Origin: Lysobacteraceae bacterium NML95-0200
GTDB lineage: Bacteria > Pseudomonadota > Gammaproteobacteria > Xanthomonadales > Xanthomonadaceae
Length of the DNA stretch: 64,000 nt
Assembly (NCBI GenBank): GCA_002798255.1
Contig: NWQQ01000017.1
Coordinates: forward strand, 62,001 to 126,000
Direction of reading: 5' to 3'
Shown here piece by piece: positions 45,783-56,349 of this stretch. Below the pieces are notes generated by a model. That model was not told the origin of the DNA, did no database searches, and saw only the letters and a program-made list of their open reading frames with translations. Each line of letters starts with the position of its first letter. Positions within the stretch are counted from its first letter, which is position 1. Position numbers and translations under genes: made by a program.

Positions 45783-46525
45783 GCCAGAATGAGGCTACAG
45801 GCTGGCTCTCGCATCTGGTTGAGCTGCGGGCGCGGCTTTTGAAAGTCATTATTACTGTGGTGGTGCTGTTTGCAGGCCTGGCGGCCTTCAGTGGCCAACT
45901 CTACAGCTTGCTGGCCGCGCCGATGGTGGCCGCTCTGCCCGCAGGTAGCCAACTGGTCGCCATCGACCCGCTGACCCCGTTTTCCACGCCGCTGCGGCTG
46001 GCTCTGTATCTGTCCATCCTGCTGGCCGCCCCGGTATTGCTTTACCAGCTCTGGGCGTTCATCGCCCCCGGTCTTTACCGGCATGAAAAACGTCTGGCCA
46101 TGCCGCTGATGGCCTCGTCCATGCTGCTGTTTTACGCCGGCTGCGCCTTTGCTTACTTTTTGCTGCTGCCGATGATGTTCAAGTTTCTGGCCATGACCCG
46201 GCCAGAAGCGGTGGCGATGATGCCCGATATCGCCCGCTATCTGGATTTTGTCGCGGTCATTTCGCTGGCCGCAGGTTTCAGCTTTGAAGTGCCGGTGGCA
46301 CTGGTGATTCTGGCTGCGCTGGGCTGGGTGAAGCCCGCACAGCTGCGCTCAATCCGTGGCTATGCGCTGATTGCCATCGCCGTGATAGCCATGCTGGTTA
46401 CGCCCGGCGATGGCGTGACCATGATTTTGCTGATGGTTCCGATGTATCTCCTGTATGAGGTCGGGATAGTCGCCGCCGCTCTGCTGGCGCCGGGTGAAAA
46501 ACATGCGTCCGCCGATTCCGCCTGA
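45779..46525 (+). CDS. tatC: Sec-independent translocase protein TatC
   Basis: A 248-residue, six-span core receptor of the Tat pathway. The N-terminus GWLSHLVELRARLLKVIITV and the loop SFEVPVALVILAALGWVKPA carry conserved residues. It is translationally coupled to tatB. The RDD gene begins inside its 3' end (22-base overlap). Confidence 0.95.
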   Translation: MSQNEATGWLSHLVELRARLLKVIITVVVLFAGLAAFSGQLYSLLAAPMVAALPAGSQLVAIDPLTPFSTPLRLALYLSILLAAPVLLYQLWAFIAPGLYRHEKRLAMPLMASSMLLFYAGCAFAYFLLLPMMFKFLAMTRPEAVAMMPDIARYLDFVAVISLAAGFSFEVPVALVILAALGWVKPAQLRSIRGYALIAIAVIAMLVTPGDGVTMILLMVPMYLLYEVGIVAAALLAPGEKHASADSA

Positions 46526-47207
46526 GTTGCCTGCAACAGCTGGGTTGTGGCCGCGCACGGCCGCCTGGTGCGCGGATGCCCTGCTGCTGGCTATGCCTAC
46601 CGCACTGATTTCTGCTGCCCTGCCCGTGGTGCGTGATGCCAGGTTGCTGCAGCATTGGCGCGCCCTGGGCGAGGCGATGGGCTGGCAAATGCAGCGGAGC
46701 ATCCGCCAGGGAGATGATTTTCTGGGCTATATGCGCGATGTGTGGGCAGCAGATGGGCTTGTCCGGGCGCATGTTGAAAACTTCCACCACGCCCTGCTGC
46801 AAGGGCTGGGCATCCCGCTGCTGATATTCATCCTGTTGGGGCTGCTGTACTGGCCACTGCTGGAGTCTGGCCGCAAACACGCCACCTTGGGCAAGCGCTG
46901 GGTGGGTCTGCAAGTGCGCGCCGGGCATGCACCGCTTGGCCTTGGCCGTGCATTCAAACGTCATCTGGCGGGCGGCTTGTCCTGGCTCACGCTCAATATT
47001 GGTCATTTGCTGATAGCCACAGGCGAGCACCGCGCCCTGCATGACCGCATTGCCGATACCTATGTGGTGTGGCGCCCGAATGCCGCGCAACGCACCCCGT
47101 GGTGGGGCTGGTTGCTGATCGCGCTGGTGATGGCATTGCCATGGCTGCTTGCCGTACTGGCGGGTGCGCAACTGAGTGCCGCGATGGCGGCCTCTTTGGC
47201 AGCCTGA
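46503..47207 (+). CDS. RDD-family membrane protein
   Basis: A 234-residue protein with four to five membrane spans. The RDD signature is present as an arginine-aspartate pattern: WCADALLLAMP near the N-terminus and HATLGKRWVGLQV with a later HDRIADTYVV. ATG 46503 is used; the frame is open from GTG 46494. The RDD family has transport or ion-homeostasis roles in some species. It is the fourth gene of the tat transcript by position. Confidence 0.85.
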   Translation: MRPPIPPELPATAGLWPRTAAWCADALLLAMPTALISAALPVVRDARLLQHWRALGEAMGWQMQRSIRQGDDFLGYMRDVWAADGLVRAHVENFHHALLQGLGIPLLIFILLGLLYWPLLESGRKHATLGKRWVGLQVRAGHAPLGLGRAFKRHLAGGLSWLTLNIGHLLIATGEHRALHDRIADTYVVWRPNAAQRTPWWGWLLIALVMALPWLLAVLAGAQLSAAMAASLAA

Positions 47208-48122
47208 TTAAAGCTCGATACGGCCTTGCGTTGCAGGGGCGGGGGCTTCGGGCGCAGCGGCAAAGGTGTCGCGCCAGATGAGGTAGCCGCCACCGCAGAC
47301 GATGACCAACAGCACGGCGGCAAAGCACATGCCGAGCACGAAGGTGACCAGCAGTGCCAGCGGCATGAACAGGGCACCCAGCAGCAACATCACCATGCTG
47401 AGCACCATCGACAGCAGTACCGCGCTGAGCATCGTCAGCACAAAAAACAGGGTGATGGCCAAAAAATTGGCAGCCAAATTGCGCACTGCGGCAAGCGCTG
47501 CGGACTTGATGGCGGCCAGTACACTGCTGTTGGAAAGGGCGATCAGCGCGATGCCCAGCAGCATGGTGATGGCGGTGAAGTAGTTGAGGCAGACCTGCCA
47601 GACAAACATCAATACCGGGTGCGCCGGCGCAGGCAGCTGGGTAGGGGCTTGTTGCGGATTCTGCATGATGCTGTTCAGCGCCTCGTTGTAGGCGGCCATA
47701 TAGGCCTCGCCAGCCAGTTGCCGGGTGATGAGCATGCCAGCGGCCATCAGCAGGATTTGCAGGCCGCCAAGTGCGGCCAGCCGGCCGGCGCGTCCCAGTG
47801 CAAATGGCCGGTACAAGTCGCGTGCGGCGGTCGGGCGTCCGGCTTCGGCCTCGGCAATCACATGCATCAGCCCGCCGGCCAGAATCGGCATCATCATGAA
47901 AATCGCCACCACCATCAGCAGGGTGATGAGCAGGGTCGGGGTGCTGACTTCGCCACCGCCAAACAGCGCAATCAGTACGCCGCCTGCCATCACCATGGCG
48001 TACAGGCTGCCGACCAAAAGCAGCGCCGCGCCAAAAATTGCACGCGGGTTGCGCATGCCAAGATTGATGGCCTGGGTAAGCCAATGCCAGGCTTGAAGCG
48101 GCGGAAGCGGACGGATGGGCAT
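47208..48122 (-). CDS. BPSS1780-like inner membrane protein
   Basis: A 304-residue multispan protein with about six hydrophobic segments. The N-terminus MPIRPLPPLQAWHWLTQAIN and NPRAIFG follow the BPSS1780 family pattern. Function is unknown. The stop abuts the RDD gene's stop (47207/47208). ATG 48122 is chosen because the family N-terminus starts there. Confidence 0.75.
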   Translation of the reverse strand: MPIRPLPPLQAWHWLTQAINLGMRNPRAIFGAALLLVGSLYAMVMAGGVLIALFGGGEVSTPTLLITLLMVVAIFMMMPILAGGLMHVIAEAEAGRPTAARDLYRPFALGRAGRLAALGGLQILLMAAGMLITRQLAGEAYMAAYNEALNSIMQNPQQAPTQLPAPAHPVLMFVWQVCLNYFTAITMLLGIALIALSNSSVLAAIKSAALAAVRNLAANFLAITLFFVLTMLSAVLLSMVLSMVMLLLGALFMPLALLVTFVLGMCFAAVLLVIVCGGGYLIWRDTFAAAPEAPAPATQGRIEL

Positions 48123-48201
48123 GATGGCAGTCGGGGTAAATGCAAGAGTGCGGTGATGACTGCGAATTGTCGCAGAATGCCGCTGCAAACGGGCTGGCCG
48201 C

Positions 48202-48207
48202 TATAAT
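48202..48207 (+). promoter_or_regulatory. -10 box of the glyQS promoter
   Basis: A consensus TATAAT lies 29 bases before the glyQ start. The -35 is weak. Confidence 0.55.
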
Positions 48208-48236
48208 TTGCGGCTGTTTTTCGTGATTTCAGATTG

Positions 48237-49154
48237 ATGTCTGCCGACCGCGTTTCCATCACCTTTCAGGAACTCATCCAGCGCCTCAATGCCTATTGGG
48301 CAGCGCAGGGCTGTGTTCTGATTCAGCCGCTCGACCTTGAGGTCGGTGCCGGCACCTTTCATCCGGCCACCTTCCTGCGCGCGCTGGGGCCTGAGCCGTG
48401 GAATGCCGCCTATGTGCAGCCCTCGCGCCGTCCCACCGATGGTCGCTATGGCGAGAACCCGAACCGCCTGCAGCGCTATTACCAGTTTCAGGTGGTGATG
48501 AAGCCCTCGCCGGACAATATCGTCGAGCTGTACTTCGATTCGCTCAAGGCGCTGGGCGTTGACCCTGAAGTGCATGACCTGCGGCTGGTCGAGGACAACT
48601 GGGAATCGCCCACGCTGGGTGCCTGGGGACTGGGCTGGGAAGTGTGGTTGAACGGCATGGAAGTCACCCAGTTCACCTATTTCCAGCAGGCGGGCGGGCT
48701 GGAATGCAAGCCGGTGCTGGGCGAAATCACCTACGGCCTTGAGCGGCTGTGCATGTATCTGCAGAACGTCGATAATGTGTTTGACCTGGTGTGGACTTAT
48801 GGCCCGGACGGCGCGCCGGTGCATTACCGCGATGTCTATCACCAGAACGAGGTGGAGCAGAGCACCTACAATTTTGAATATGCCGACGTGGCCGAGCTGT
48901 TCCATCGCTTTGATGCCTGCGAGCGCGAGGCGCTGGCGCTGGTGGAGGCGGGGCTGCCGCTGCCGGCCTACGAGCAGGTGATGAAGGCCAGCCACAGCTT
49001 CAACCTGCTGGATGCGCGCCGCGCGATTTCGGTCACCGAACGCCAGCGCTATATCCTGCGGGTGCGCAATCTGGCGCGCGCGGTGGCTGAAGGTTATTAC
49101 GCACAGCGAGAAAAACTGGGCTTTCCCGGTTTGCACAAGGAGGCCGCCCGATGA
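48237..49154 (+). CDS. glyQ: glycyl-tRNA synthetase alpha chain
   Basis: A 305-residue catalytic subunit of the tetrameric GlyRS. It starts with [18 protein letters not shown] and contains [20 protein letters not shown] and the class II motif 3 region [11 protein letters not shown]. It charges tRNA-Gly with glycine. ATG 48237 gives the usual N-terminus. The stop overlaps glyS (ATGA). Confidence 0.97.
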   Translation: MSADRVSITFQELIQRLNAYWAAQGCVLIQPLDLEVGAGTFHPATFLRALGPEPWNAAYVQPSRRPTDGRYGENPNRLQRYYQFQVVMKPSPDNIVELYFDSLKALGVDPEVHDLRLVEDNWESPTLGAWGLGWEVWLNGMEVTQFTYFQQAGGLECKPVLGEITYGLERLCMYLQNVDNVFDLVWTYGPDGAPVHYRDVYHQNEVEQSTYNFEYADVAELFHRFDACEREALALVEAGLPLPAYEQVMKASHSFNLLDARRAISVTERQRYILRVRNLARAVAEGYYAQREKLGFPGLHKEAAR

Positions 49155-51217
49155 GCAGCAACATGCAACCCTTGTTGATTGAACTGGGTACCGAAGAATT
49201 GCCGGTCAAGGCTTTGCCGGGACTGGCCAAGGCGTTTTTTGACGGCGTACTGGCCGGGCTGGAAAAGCGCGGTATCGCCGTAGACAAGGGCGATGCCAAG
49301 CCGCTGTACACACCGCGCCGTCTGGCGGTGTTGCTGCCGGGCGTGGCCGATATGCAGCCGGAGCAGCGCAGTGAAGTGCTGGGGCCGTATCTGTCTATTG
49401 CGTTGGATGATGCCGGGCAGCCCACCAGGGCGCTGCAAGGCTTTGCCGCCAAGGCCGGGATTGACTGGCAGCAGCTTGAAAAAACCACCGATGCCAAGGG
49501 CGAGCGTTTCGTCTACCGCAGCGTGAAGCCCGGCGCGGCCACCCGTGATTTGCTGGCGGCCATCGTCAATGAGGCCATCATTGCCATGCCCATCCCCAAG
49601 CCGATGCGCTGGGGCGCACACGACTACGCCTTTGCCCGCCCGCTGCACTGGCTGGTGATGTTGCTGGGCGAGGACATCGCCCCCGGCGAAGTGATGGGCA
49701 TTGCCGCAGGTCGCCACAGCCGCGGTCATCGCTTCATGCATGCGGCTGAAGTGGAAATCGCCTCGCCCGGCGCCTATGTGGAAACCCTGCGCAGTGCGAA
49801 AGTGCTGGTCGATGCCGATGAGCGCCGCGCGCGCATTGTGGACGGGGCGCAGGCGGCCGCAGCCAAGGCCGGTGGCAGGGTGCGTATCGACGCCGACATC
49901 CTGGAAGAAGTCAATGGCCTCACCGAATGGCCGCAGGCGGTGGCCTGCACCTTTGGCCGCGAGTTCCTGGCCGTGCCGCAGGAGGCGCTGATTTCCACCA
50001 TGGAGGCCAACCAGAAGTTCTTCCCGGTGCTGGATGCGCAAGGCCGCCTCACCGAGCACTTCATCGGTACCAGCAATATCGAATCGAAGGACGAGGCCGA
50101 AGTGCGCAAGGGCTATGAGCGCGTGATTCGCCCGCGCTTTGCCGATGCCAAGTTCTTCTTTGACGAAGACCTGAAGCAGGGGCTGGCCTCGATGAACGCG
50201 GGGCTTGCCAGCGTCAAATATCAGGACAAGCTCGGCAGCATCGCCGACAAGGTGCAGCGTGTTGAGCAGCTTGCCGCAAGCATCGCCGCGCAACTGGGCG
50301 TGGATGCGGCGGCGGCACAGCGCGCGGCCATGCTCTCCAAGGCCGACCTGCAATCGCGCATGGTCGGCGAGTTTCCGGAATTGCAGGGCATCGCCGGTCG
50401 CCATTACGCCGCCGCGATGGGTGAAAGCGCGGAAGTTGCCCAGGCCATTGATGAAGGCTGGATGCCGCGCAATGCCAGCGACAGTATCGCGCCGTCAAAA
50501 CTCGGCCAGGTACTGGCGGTGGCCGAACGCCTGGATACCCTGGCAGGCGGCTTTGCCGCAGGGCTGAAACCCACCGGCAACAAAGACCCGTTCGCGCTGC
50601 GCCGCAATGCGCTGGGGCTGGCGCGTACCCTGATTGAAGGCGGCTTGAATCTGGATTTGCCGGCATTGCTGGCACAGGCAGGCACTGCGCTGCCGACTGC
50701 GGCGAGCAGCAGTGACGAGCTGTACGACTTTATCCTTGAGCGCCTGCGCAGCTATTACGAAGAACGCGGCTTGGGCGCGCAGCCGTTTGATGCCGTGGCC
50801 GCGCTGCGCCCGGCCTCGCTGACCGATTTCGATGCCCGTCTGAAGGCGATTGCCGAGTTCACCCGCTTGCCGGAAGCCGCGGCGCTGGCCGCAGCCAACA
50901 AGCGCGCGCGCAATATCCTGAAAAAAGCCGAGGGCGGTATCGCGGCCAATGTCGATGCGGCATTACTGCAAGAGCCTGCCGAACAGGCACTGGCTACGGC
51001 GCTGGATGAAGTCATCGCCGCCACCGACCCGCTGCTGCAAGCGCGCGACTATGTGGCCGCGCTGGCAAAAATGGCCGCATTGCGTCCGGTGGTGGATGGC
51101 TTCTTTGAAAACGTCATGGTCAATGCCGACGACCCGGCAGTGCGCGGCAACCGTCTGGCACTTCTGAAAAAGCTCGCTGACCGTCTGGGCAGCGTTGCCG
51201 CCATTGAGCATCTGTAG
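49151..51217 (+). CDS. glyS: glycyl-tRNA synthetase beta chain
   Basis: A 688-residue tRNA-binding subunit of the alpha2-beta2 enzyme. It begins [20 protein letters not shown], contains [20 protein letters not shown], and has a C-terminal anticodon-binding DALR-like domain ([18 protein letters not shown]). It is coupled to glyQ by a four-base overlap and followed by a 12-bp hairpin before hslV. Confidence 0.97.
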   Translation: MSSNMQPLLIELGTEELPVKALPGLAKAFFDGVLAGLEKRGIAVDKGDAKPLYTPRRLAVLLPGVADMQPEQRSEVLGPYLSIALDDAGQPTRALQGFAAKAGIDWQQLEKTTDAKGERFVYRSVKPGAATRDLLAAIVNEAIIAMPIPKPMRWGAHDYAFARPLHWLVMLLGEDIAPGEVMGIAAGRHSRGHRFMHAAEVEIASPGAYVETLRSAKVLVDADERRARIVDGAQAAAAKAGGRVRIDADILEEVNGLTEWPQAVACTFGREFLAVPQEALISTMEANQKFFPVLDAQGRLTEHFIGTSNIESKDEAEVRKGYERVIRPRFADAKFFFDEDLKQGLASMNAGLASVKYQDKLGSIADKVQRVEQLAASIAAQLGVDAAAAQRAAMLSKADLQSRMVGEFPELQGIAGRHYAAAMGESAEVAQAIDEGWMPRNASDSIAPSKLGQVLAVAERLDTLAGGFAAGLKPTGNKDPFALRRNALGLARTLIEGGLNLDLPALLAQAGTALPTAASSSDELYDFILERLRSYYEERGLGAQPFDAVAALRPASLTDFDARLKAIAEFTRLPEAAALAAANKRARNILKKAEGGIAANVDAALLQEPAEQALATALDEVIAATDPLLQARDYVAALAKMAALRPVVDGFFENVMVNADDPAVRGNRLALLKKLADRLGSVAAIEHL

Positions 51218-51227
51218 CAGTGTTGAT

Positions 51228-51259
51228 GCGCTGTCTTGAGCTTGGGTTCAAGACAGCGC
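51228..51259 (+). terminator. hairpin between glyS and hslV
   Basis: 12-bp perfect arms (GCGCTGTCTTGA and complement) with an eight-base loop, but no T tract. It could be a weak terminator or an attenuation/processing element. Confidence 0.55.
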
Positions 51260-51335
51260 CGACTGAAAGCCAGTCAACAAGCCGGCTTGATTTTGTTCGT
51301 GCCTGCCCCATCTCCTGGGTTCACAAGGAGTCATC

Positions 51336-51887
51336 ATGAACCCAGCAGACAATCCCAATGTGTTTCATGCCACCACCATTGTCTCGGTGCGCCGTGGCGA
51401 TCAGGTGGTCATCGCCGGAGACGGCCAGGTCACGCTCGGCCATACCGTGATGAAGGCCAATGCCCGCAAGATACGCCGTCTGGGCGAAGGCGGGCGAGTG
51501 CTGGCTGGCTTTGCCGGGGCCGCGGCCGATGCCTTCACCCTGTTCGAGCTGTTCGAGGCCAAGCTGCAAAAGCACGGCCAGCTGACCCGCGCGGCGGTGG
51601 AAATGGCCAAGGACTGGCGTACCGAGCGCCGCTTCGGCAAGCTCGAAGCGCTGCTGGCGGTGGCCGACCGCGATACTTCGCTGATTATCAGCGGCACGGG
51701 TGATGTCATCGAGCCGGAAGATGGCCTGATTGCGATTGGCTCCGGCGGCATGTTTGCCCTGTCCGCTGCACGCGGGCTGCTCAAGCACACCCAGCTTTCG
51801 GCGCGCGAAATCGCCACCGAAGCCCTGGGAATTGCCGGGGATGTCTGCATCTACACCAACCACAACATCGTGGTTGAAGAACTTTGA
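51336..51887 (+). CDS. hslV: ATP-dependent protease subunit HslV (ClpQ)
   Basis: A 183-residue proteasome-like peptidase. The mature catalytic threonine is T13 in [15 protein letters not shown], so a 12-residue leader must be removed; the leader is longer than in E. coli HslV, where Thr2 is used. GDGQVTLG and [12 protein letters not shown] follow. ATG 51336 follows AAGGAG. It pairs with hslU. Confidence 0.95.
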   Translation: MNPADNPNVFHATTIVSVRRGDQVVIAGDGQVTLGHTVMKANARKIRRLGEGGRVLAGFAGAAADAFTLFELFEAKLQKHGQLTRAAVEMAKDWRTERRFGKLEALLAVADRDTSLIISGTGDVIEPEDGLIAIGSGGMFALSAARGLLKHTQLSAREIATEALGIAGDVCIYTNHNIVVEEL

Positions 51888-51891
51888 AGCA

Positions 51892-53274
51892 ATGACCATG
51901 CACAAGATTGACAACAGCTCCGCGTCGATGACCCCGCGCGAAATCGTCGCCGAACTCGACCGCCACATCATCGGCCAGCACGATGCCAAGCGTGCAGTCG
52001 CCATCGCTCTGCGCAACCGCTGGCGGCGTATGCAGCTCGATGCCGACATGCGCCGCGAGGTGATGCCGAAAAACATCCTGATGATTGGCCCCACCGGCGT
52101 TGGCAAGACCGAAATCGCCCGGCGTCTGGCCACGCTTGCCAATGCGCCGTTTGTGAAAGTGGAAGCCACCCGCTTTACCGAAGTGGGCTATGTCGGCAAG
52201 GACGTGGAGCAAATCATCCGCGATTTGGCCGATACCGCGGTCAAGCTGTACCGCGAGCAGGCCAAGCAACGGGTGCGCACCCAGGCCGAGGAAAACGCCG
52301 AAGACCGCATCCTCGATGCGCTGCTGCCGCGCCGTCAGGCCAGCAGCACGCCATTTGCCATCGACATCGGCGAGGCGGTGAAAAACGAGCCTTCGGCAGA
52401 AGAAAACGAAACCCGCCGCAAATTCCGCCAGCGCCTGCGCGCCGGGGAGCTGGACGAGCGCGAGATTGAAATCGACCTGGCAGTGAATGTCGGCGTGGAC
52501 ATCATGGCGCCGCCCGGCATGGAGGAAATGGGCCAGCAACTGCGGCAGATGTTCTCCAACCTCGCCGGCAGCAAGAGCCAGAGCAAGAAGCTCAGCATCA
52601 AGGCGGCGCGTACGCTGCTGATTGAAGAAGAAGCCGCCAAGCTGGTCAACGAGGACGAAGTGCGTGAAGCGGCGATCGAGGCCTGCGAGCAGCACGGCAT
52701 CGTGTTCATCGACGAAATCGACAAGGTCGCCAAGCGCAGTGAAGGCATAGGTGCCGATGTAAGCCGCGAAGGTGTGCAGCGCGACCTGCTGCCGTTGGTG
52801 GAAGGCTCCACCGTCAGCACCAAGTACGGCCCGGTCAAGACCGACCATATCCTGTTCATTGCCTCCGGTGCCTTCCATCTTGCCAAGCCCTCGGATCTGA
52901 TTCCGGAAATGCAGGGGCGCTTCCCGATCCGGGTGGAATTGAATGCGCTCACCAAGGATGACTTCGTGCGCATCCTGACCGAGCCGAAGGCGGCGCTGAC
53001 CCGCCAGTATGTAGAGCTGATGGGCACCGAAGGGGTGAAGCTCAGCTTTGCCGATGAGGCCATCGAGCGGCTTGCGGAGATTTCCGCTGCTGTCAACGAG
53101 CGTCAGGAAAACATTGGTGCTCGCCGCTTGCACACCGTGCTGGAGCGCCTGCTGGAGAGCCTGAGCTTTGATGCGCCGGACAAGGGCGGCGCCATCACCA
53201 TCGACCGCGCCTATGTGGACGAGCGCCTCGGAGGCCTGATCCAAGACCCGGACTTGTCGCGCTATATCCTTTGA
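51892..53274 (+). CDS. hslU: ATP-dependent protease ATPase subunit HslU (ClpY)
   Basis: A 460-residue AAA+ unfoldase. It starts around [20 protein letters not shown], with Walker [10 protein letters not shown], the pore motif GYVGKD, the I-domain of charged helices (about 110-240), Walker [10 protein letters not shown] and the C-terminal [11 protein letters not shown] that contacts HslV. ATG 51898 is an equally possible start. A strong terminator follows. Confidence 0.96.
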   Translation: MTMHKIDNSSASMTPREIVAELDRHIIGQHDAKRAVAIALRNRWRRMQLDADMRREVMPKNILMIGPTGVGKTEIARRLATLANAPFVKVEATRFTEVGYVGKDVEQIIRDLADTAVKLYREQAKQRVRTQAEENAEDRILDALLPRRQASSTPFAIDIGEAVKNEPSAEENETRRKFRQRLRAGELDEREIEIDLAVNVGVDIMAPPGMEEMGQQLRQMFSNLAGSKSQSKKLSIKAARTLLIEEEAAKLVNEDEVREAAIEACEQHGIVFIDEIDKVAKRSEGIGADVSREGVQRDLLPLVEGSTVSTKYGPVKTDHILFIASGAFHLAKPSDLIPEMQGRFPIRVELNALTKDDFVRILTEPKAALTRQYVELMGTEGVKLSFADEAIERLAEISAAVNERQENIGARRLHTVLERLLESLSFDAPDKGGAITIDRAYVDERLGGLIQDPDLSRYIL

Positions 53275-53294
53275 GCAAACGGTCGGGAGACAAC

Positions 53295-53332
53295 CACAAC
53301 GCCTGCGCCGCAACGCAGGCGTTGTGCTTTTT
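53295..53332 (+). terminator. terminator after hslU
   Basis: A 13-bp perfect stem (CACAACGCCTGCG) with a six-base loop followed by CTTTTT, 21 bases after the stop. Confidence 0.9.
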
Positions 53333-53337
53333 GTACC

Positions 53338-53412
53338 TCAGAACTGCTTGGTGATGCTGAAATACACATTGCGTCCAAGGCCGGTGTGCGAAGTGGTTTC
53401 TACCCCGCCAGC
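53338..53412 (-). pseudogene. possible TonB-dependent receptor C-terminal remnant
   Basis: About 25 codons on the minus strand read GGVETTSHTGLGRNVYFSIT then KQF and stop, which looks like the last beta strand of a TonB-dependent outer-membrane receptor (aromatic C-terminal residue). No receptor body exists upstream, where aceE starts. Short, so tentative. Confidence 0.35.
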
Positions 53413-53442
53413 GGGCAGGCGCTTTGGATTGAAAACAATTTT

Positions 53443-53456
53443 TGCCGCATGCGGCA
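53443..53456. promoter_or_regulatory. TGCCGCATGCGGCA palindrome upstream of aceE
   Basis: Perfect 14-bp palindrome about 71 bases before aceE. It could be an operator or a remnant terminator; the regulator is unknown. Confidence 0.35.
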
Positions 53457-53526
53457 GAATTCCGTGACCTTGTTCAGCATCCGGGCTAGACTGCCGACTT
53501 TCACTGGAATTAACGGCGGACTGTCC

Positions 53527-56217
53527 ATGCACTGGCTGAACGAATTGCTGCAAAACGACCCTGACCCGACCGAAACCCGCGAGTGGATTGAGTCCATTCA
53601 GGCGGTGTTGAATGTGCATGGCCCCGAGCGTGCGCATCATCTGTTGCAGAGCATGGTGGAGGTCAGCCGCCGTGCCGGGGCGCAGCTGCCGTTCTCGCCG
53701 ACCACCGAATACATCAATACCATCCCGGCACATTTGCAGCCGCAAATGCCCGGCGATGCCGACATGGAATGGCGCATCCGTTCGATGATTCGCTGGAATG
53801 CGATGGCGATGGTGGTACGCGCCAACCGCAAGCCGGGGGATTTGGGCGGCCATATCGCCAGCTTTGCCAGCTCGGCGACCCTGTATGACGTGGGCTTCAA
53901 CCATTTCTGGCGCGCCCCCAGTGCCGACCATCCGGGTGATTTGATTGGCGTGCAGGGGCACAGCTCACCGGGCATCTATGCCCGCGCCTTCCTCGAAGGG
54001 CGGCTCAGCGAAGAGCAGCTCGACCACTTCCGCATGGAGGTCGATGGCAAGGGCATTTCCAGCTATCCGCACCCGTGGCTGATGCCGGATTTCTGGCAGT
54101 TGCCGACGGTATCGATGGGGTTGGGGCCGATTGCCGCAATCTATCAGGCGCGCGCCTGGAAATATCTGGAAGCGCGCGGGCTGATGCCCAAATCCGACCG
54201 CAAAGTGTGGTGTTTCCTGGGCGATGGCGAAACCGACGAACCGGAAAGCTTGGGTGCGATTTCCGTGGCCGGGCGCGAAGGGCTGGACAACCTGGTATTT
54301 GTCATCAACTGCAATCTGCAACGCCTGGACGGCCCGGTGCGCGGCAATGGCAAGATTATCCAGGAGCTGGAAGGCCAGTTCCGTGGCGCGGGCTGGAATG
54401 TCATCAAGCTGGTCTGGGGCAGTCTCTGGGATCCGCTGCTGGCGCGCGACAAGGATGGCGTACTGCGCCGCCTGATGATGGAAACGGTTGATGGCGAATA
54501 CCAGAACTGCAAGGCTTTTGGTGGCGCCTACACGCGCGAGCATTTCTTCGGCAAATACCCGGAAACCGCGGCGCTGGTGTCCAGCCTCTCCGATGCCGAC
54601 ATCTGGCGTCTCAACCGTGGCGGTCACGACCCGCACAAGGTGTATGCCGCCTATGACGCGGCGATGAAGCAAAAAGGCATGCCGACCGTCATCCTGGCCA
54701 AGACCGTCAAGGGCTATGGCATGGGTGATGCCGGTGAGGCGCTCAACCCCACCCACCAGACCAAGAAGCTCGATGGTGACGAAGTGCGCGCCTTCCGCGA
54801 CCGCTTCAATATCAATATCAGCGACGAGCAACTGGAAAGCGGCCAGATTCCGTTCCTGCATCCGGGCAAGGATTCGCCGGAAGTCGAATACATGCTGGCG
54901 CGCCGCAAGGCGCTGGGCGGCTTCCTGCCGCAGCGCAGGCAAAAATCCGACGAATCGCTGCCGGTACCCAAGCTGGAAGCTTTCGAGCGCCTGACCAAGA
55001 GCACCGGCGAGCGCGAAATCAGCACCACCATGGCCTTTGTGCAGGCGCTGTCCATCATCCTGCGCGACAAGCAGGTCGGCCCGCGCTGCGTACCGATTGT
55101 GGCTGACGAGGCACGCACTTTCGGCATGGAAGGGCTGTTCCGCCAGCTCGGCATCTATGCCCCGCAAGGCCAGAAATACAAGCCGGTGGACGCCGACCAG
55201 CTGATGTTCTACCGCGAGGATGCCGCAGGTCAGGTGCTGGAAGAAGGCATCAGCGAGGCCGGCGCCTTTGCCAGCTGGATGGCGCAGGCCACCAGCTACA
55301 GCACCAACAATTTGCAAATGCTGCCGTTCTACATCTATTACTCGATGTTCGGCTTCCAGCGCATTGGCGACTCGGCCTGGCAGGCCGCCGACATGCGCGC
55401 GCGCGGTTTTCTTCTGGGCGGCACCGCAGGCCGTACCACGCTCAATGGCGAGGGGCTGCAACACGAGGACGGCCAGAGCCATATCCAGACCAGCTTCATC
55501 CCCAATTGCCGCAGCTACGACCCGAGCTTCCATTACGAAGTGGTCACCCTGCTGCAACACGGCATGCAGCGCATGCTGACCGAGCAGCAGGACGAGTACT
55601 GGTATCTGACCCTGATGAACGAAAACTACCCGCACCCGGACATGCCCGAGGGCAGCGCCGAGGGCATCATCAAGGGCATGTATCTGCTGCGGGACGCAGG
55701 CAAAGCCAAGAAAGACGAGCTGCGCGTGCAACTGATGGGCAGCGGCACCATCCTGCGCGAGGCGATTGCCGCCGCTGATTTGTTGGAAGCGGAGTTCGGC
55801 ATCAAGGCCGACATCTGGAGCTGCCCGAGCTTCAACGAACTGGCGCGCGATGGTGAGGCGGCGACTCGCTTCAACCGCCTCAATCCTGAAGCCAAGCACA
55901 AGCAGCTGCCGTATGTCACCCAGCTGCTACAAGGCCGCCAGGGCCCGGCGATTGCCGCCACCGACTATATCCGCACCTTCGCCAACCAAATTCGCGAATT
56001 CGTGCCGATGCGCTATGTGGTGCTGGGTACCGACGGCTTTGGCCGCTCCGATACCCGCGCCAACCTGCGCCGCCACTTTGAGGTTGACCGCTTCCACATC
56101 GCCCAGGCAGCGGTGTACGCCCTGGCCGAAGAAGGCAAGCTCAAACCCGCGGACGTGGCGCGCGCCAACAAGGTGTGGAATATCGACAGCGACAAGCCGT
56201 ATCCGTTGTATCAGTAA
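53527..56217 (+). CDS. aceE: pyruvate dehydrogenase E1 component
   Basis: An 896-residue thiamine diphosphate enzyme of the homodimeric type. HIASFASSATLYDVGFNHFW lies near the N-terminus, the ThDP-binding motif GDGETDEPES is at about 233-242 with NCNLQRLDGPVRGNG following, and the C-terminal transketolase domain has VLGTDGFGRSD. The upstream frame is open but the family N-terminus starts at ATG 53527. No E2/E3 genes follow, so the complex genes are split, unless they lie elsewhere. Confidence 0.96.
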   Translation: MHWLNELLQNDPDPTETREWIESIQAVLNVHGPERAHHLLQSMVEVSRRAGAQLPFSPTTEYINTIPAHLQPQMPGDADMEWRIRSMIRWNAMAMVVRANRKPGDLGGHIASFASSATLYDVGFNHFWRAPSADHPGDLIGVQGHSSPGIYARAFLEGRLSEEQLDHFRMEVDGKGISSYPHPWLMPDFWQLPTVSMGLGPIAAIYQARAWKYLEARGLMPKSDRKVWCFLGDGETDEPESLGAISVAGREGLDNLVFVINCNLQRLDGPVRGNGKIIQELEGQFRGAGWNVIKLVWGSLWDPLLARDKDGVLRRLMMETVDGEYQNCKAFGGAYTREHFFGKYPETAALVSSLSDADIWRLNRGGHDPHKVYAAYDAAMKQKGMPTVILAKTVKGYGMGDAGEALNPTHQTKKLDGDEVRAFRDRFNINISDEQLESGQIPFLHPGKDSPEVEYMLARRKALGGFLPQRRQKSDESLPVPKLEAFERLTKSTGEREISTTMAFVQALSIILRDKQVGPRCVPIVADEARTFGMEGLFRQLGIYAPQGQKYKPVDADQLMFYREDAAGQVLEEGISEAGAFASWMAQATSYSTNNLQMLPFYIYYSMFGFQRIGDSAWQAADMRARGFLLGGTAGRTTLNGEGLQHEDGQSHIQTSFIPNCRSYDPSFHYEVVTLLQHGMQRMLTEQQDEYWYLTLMNENYPHPDMPEGSAEGIIKGMYLLRDAGKAKKDELRVQLMGSGTILREAIAAADLLEAEFGIKADIWSCPSFNELARDGEAATRFNRLNPEAKHKQLPYVTQLLQGRQGPAIAATDYIRTFANQIREFVPMRYVVLGTDGFGRSDTRANLRRHFEVDRFHIAQAAVYALAEEGKLKPADVARANKVWNIDSDKPYPLYQ

Positions 56218-56269
56218 AGCCGGAGTGGAAGGCTGCCTCAGATTCCATGCGCAGAGTGGATGAAGTAGT

Positions 56270-56293
56270 GGGGTTTGCAAAAATGCAAACCCC
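56270..56293 (+). terminator. hairpin after aceE
   Basis: 10-bp arms (GGGGTTTGCA and complement) with an AAAA loop; no T tract. It lies 52 bases after aceE and 57 before the next gene and could be a terminator or operator. Confidence 0.5.
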
Positions 56294-56349
56294 CGGCATC
56301 TGCTATCTTGCGACGCAGCCGACAATGGCTTTAACCCGAGGGCTGCATA

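Noticed and set aside
47226-48206. 326-codon plus-strand frame opposite the BPSS1780-like gene
   Set aside because: Histidine/glutamine-rich antisense translation of a membrane protein.
49097-50404. 435-codon minus-strand frame opposite glyS
   Set aside because: Shadow frame of glyS with no start context or family similarity.
51781-53313. 510-codon minus-strand frame opposite hslU
   Set aside because: Shadow of the high-GC hslU gene with low-complexity composition and no family features; the plus strand has unmistakable HslU.
53965-55899. 644-codon minus-strand frame opposite aceE
   Set aside because: Arises from codon bias in aceE; no recognisable domain.
56270-56293. GGGGTTTGCA hairpin as a tenth copy of the island palindrome
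   Set aside because: The half sites differ (TTTGCA-N4-TGCAAA) and it lies outside the island; better explained as an aceE terminator or unrelated.
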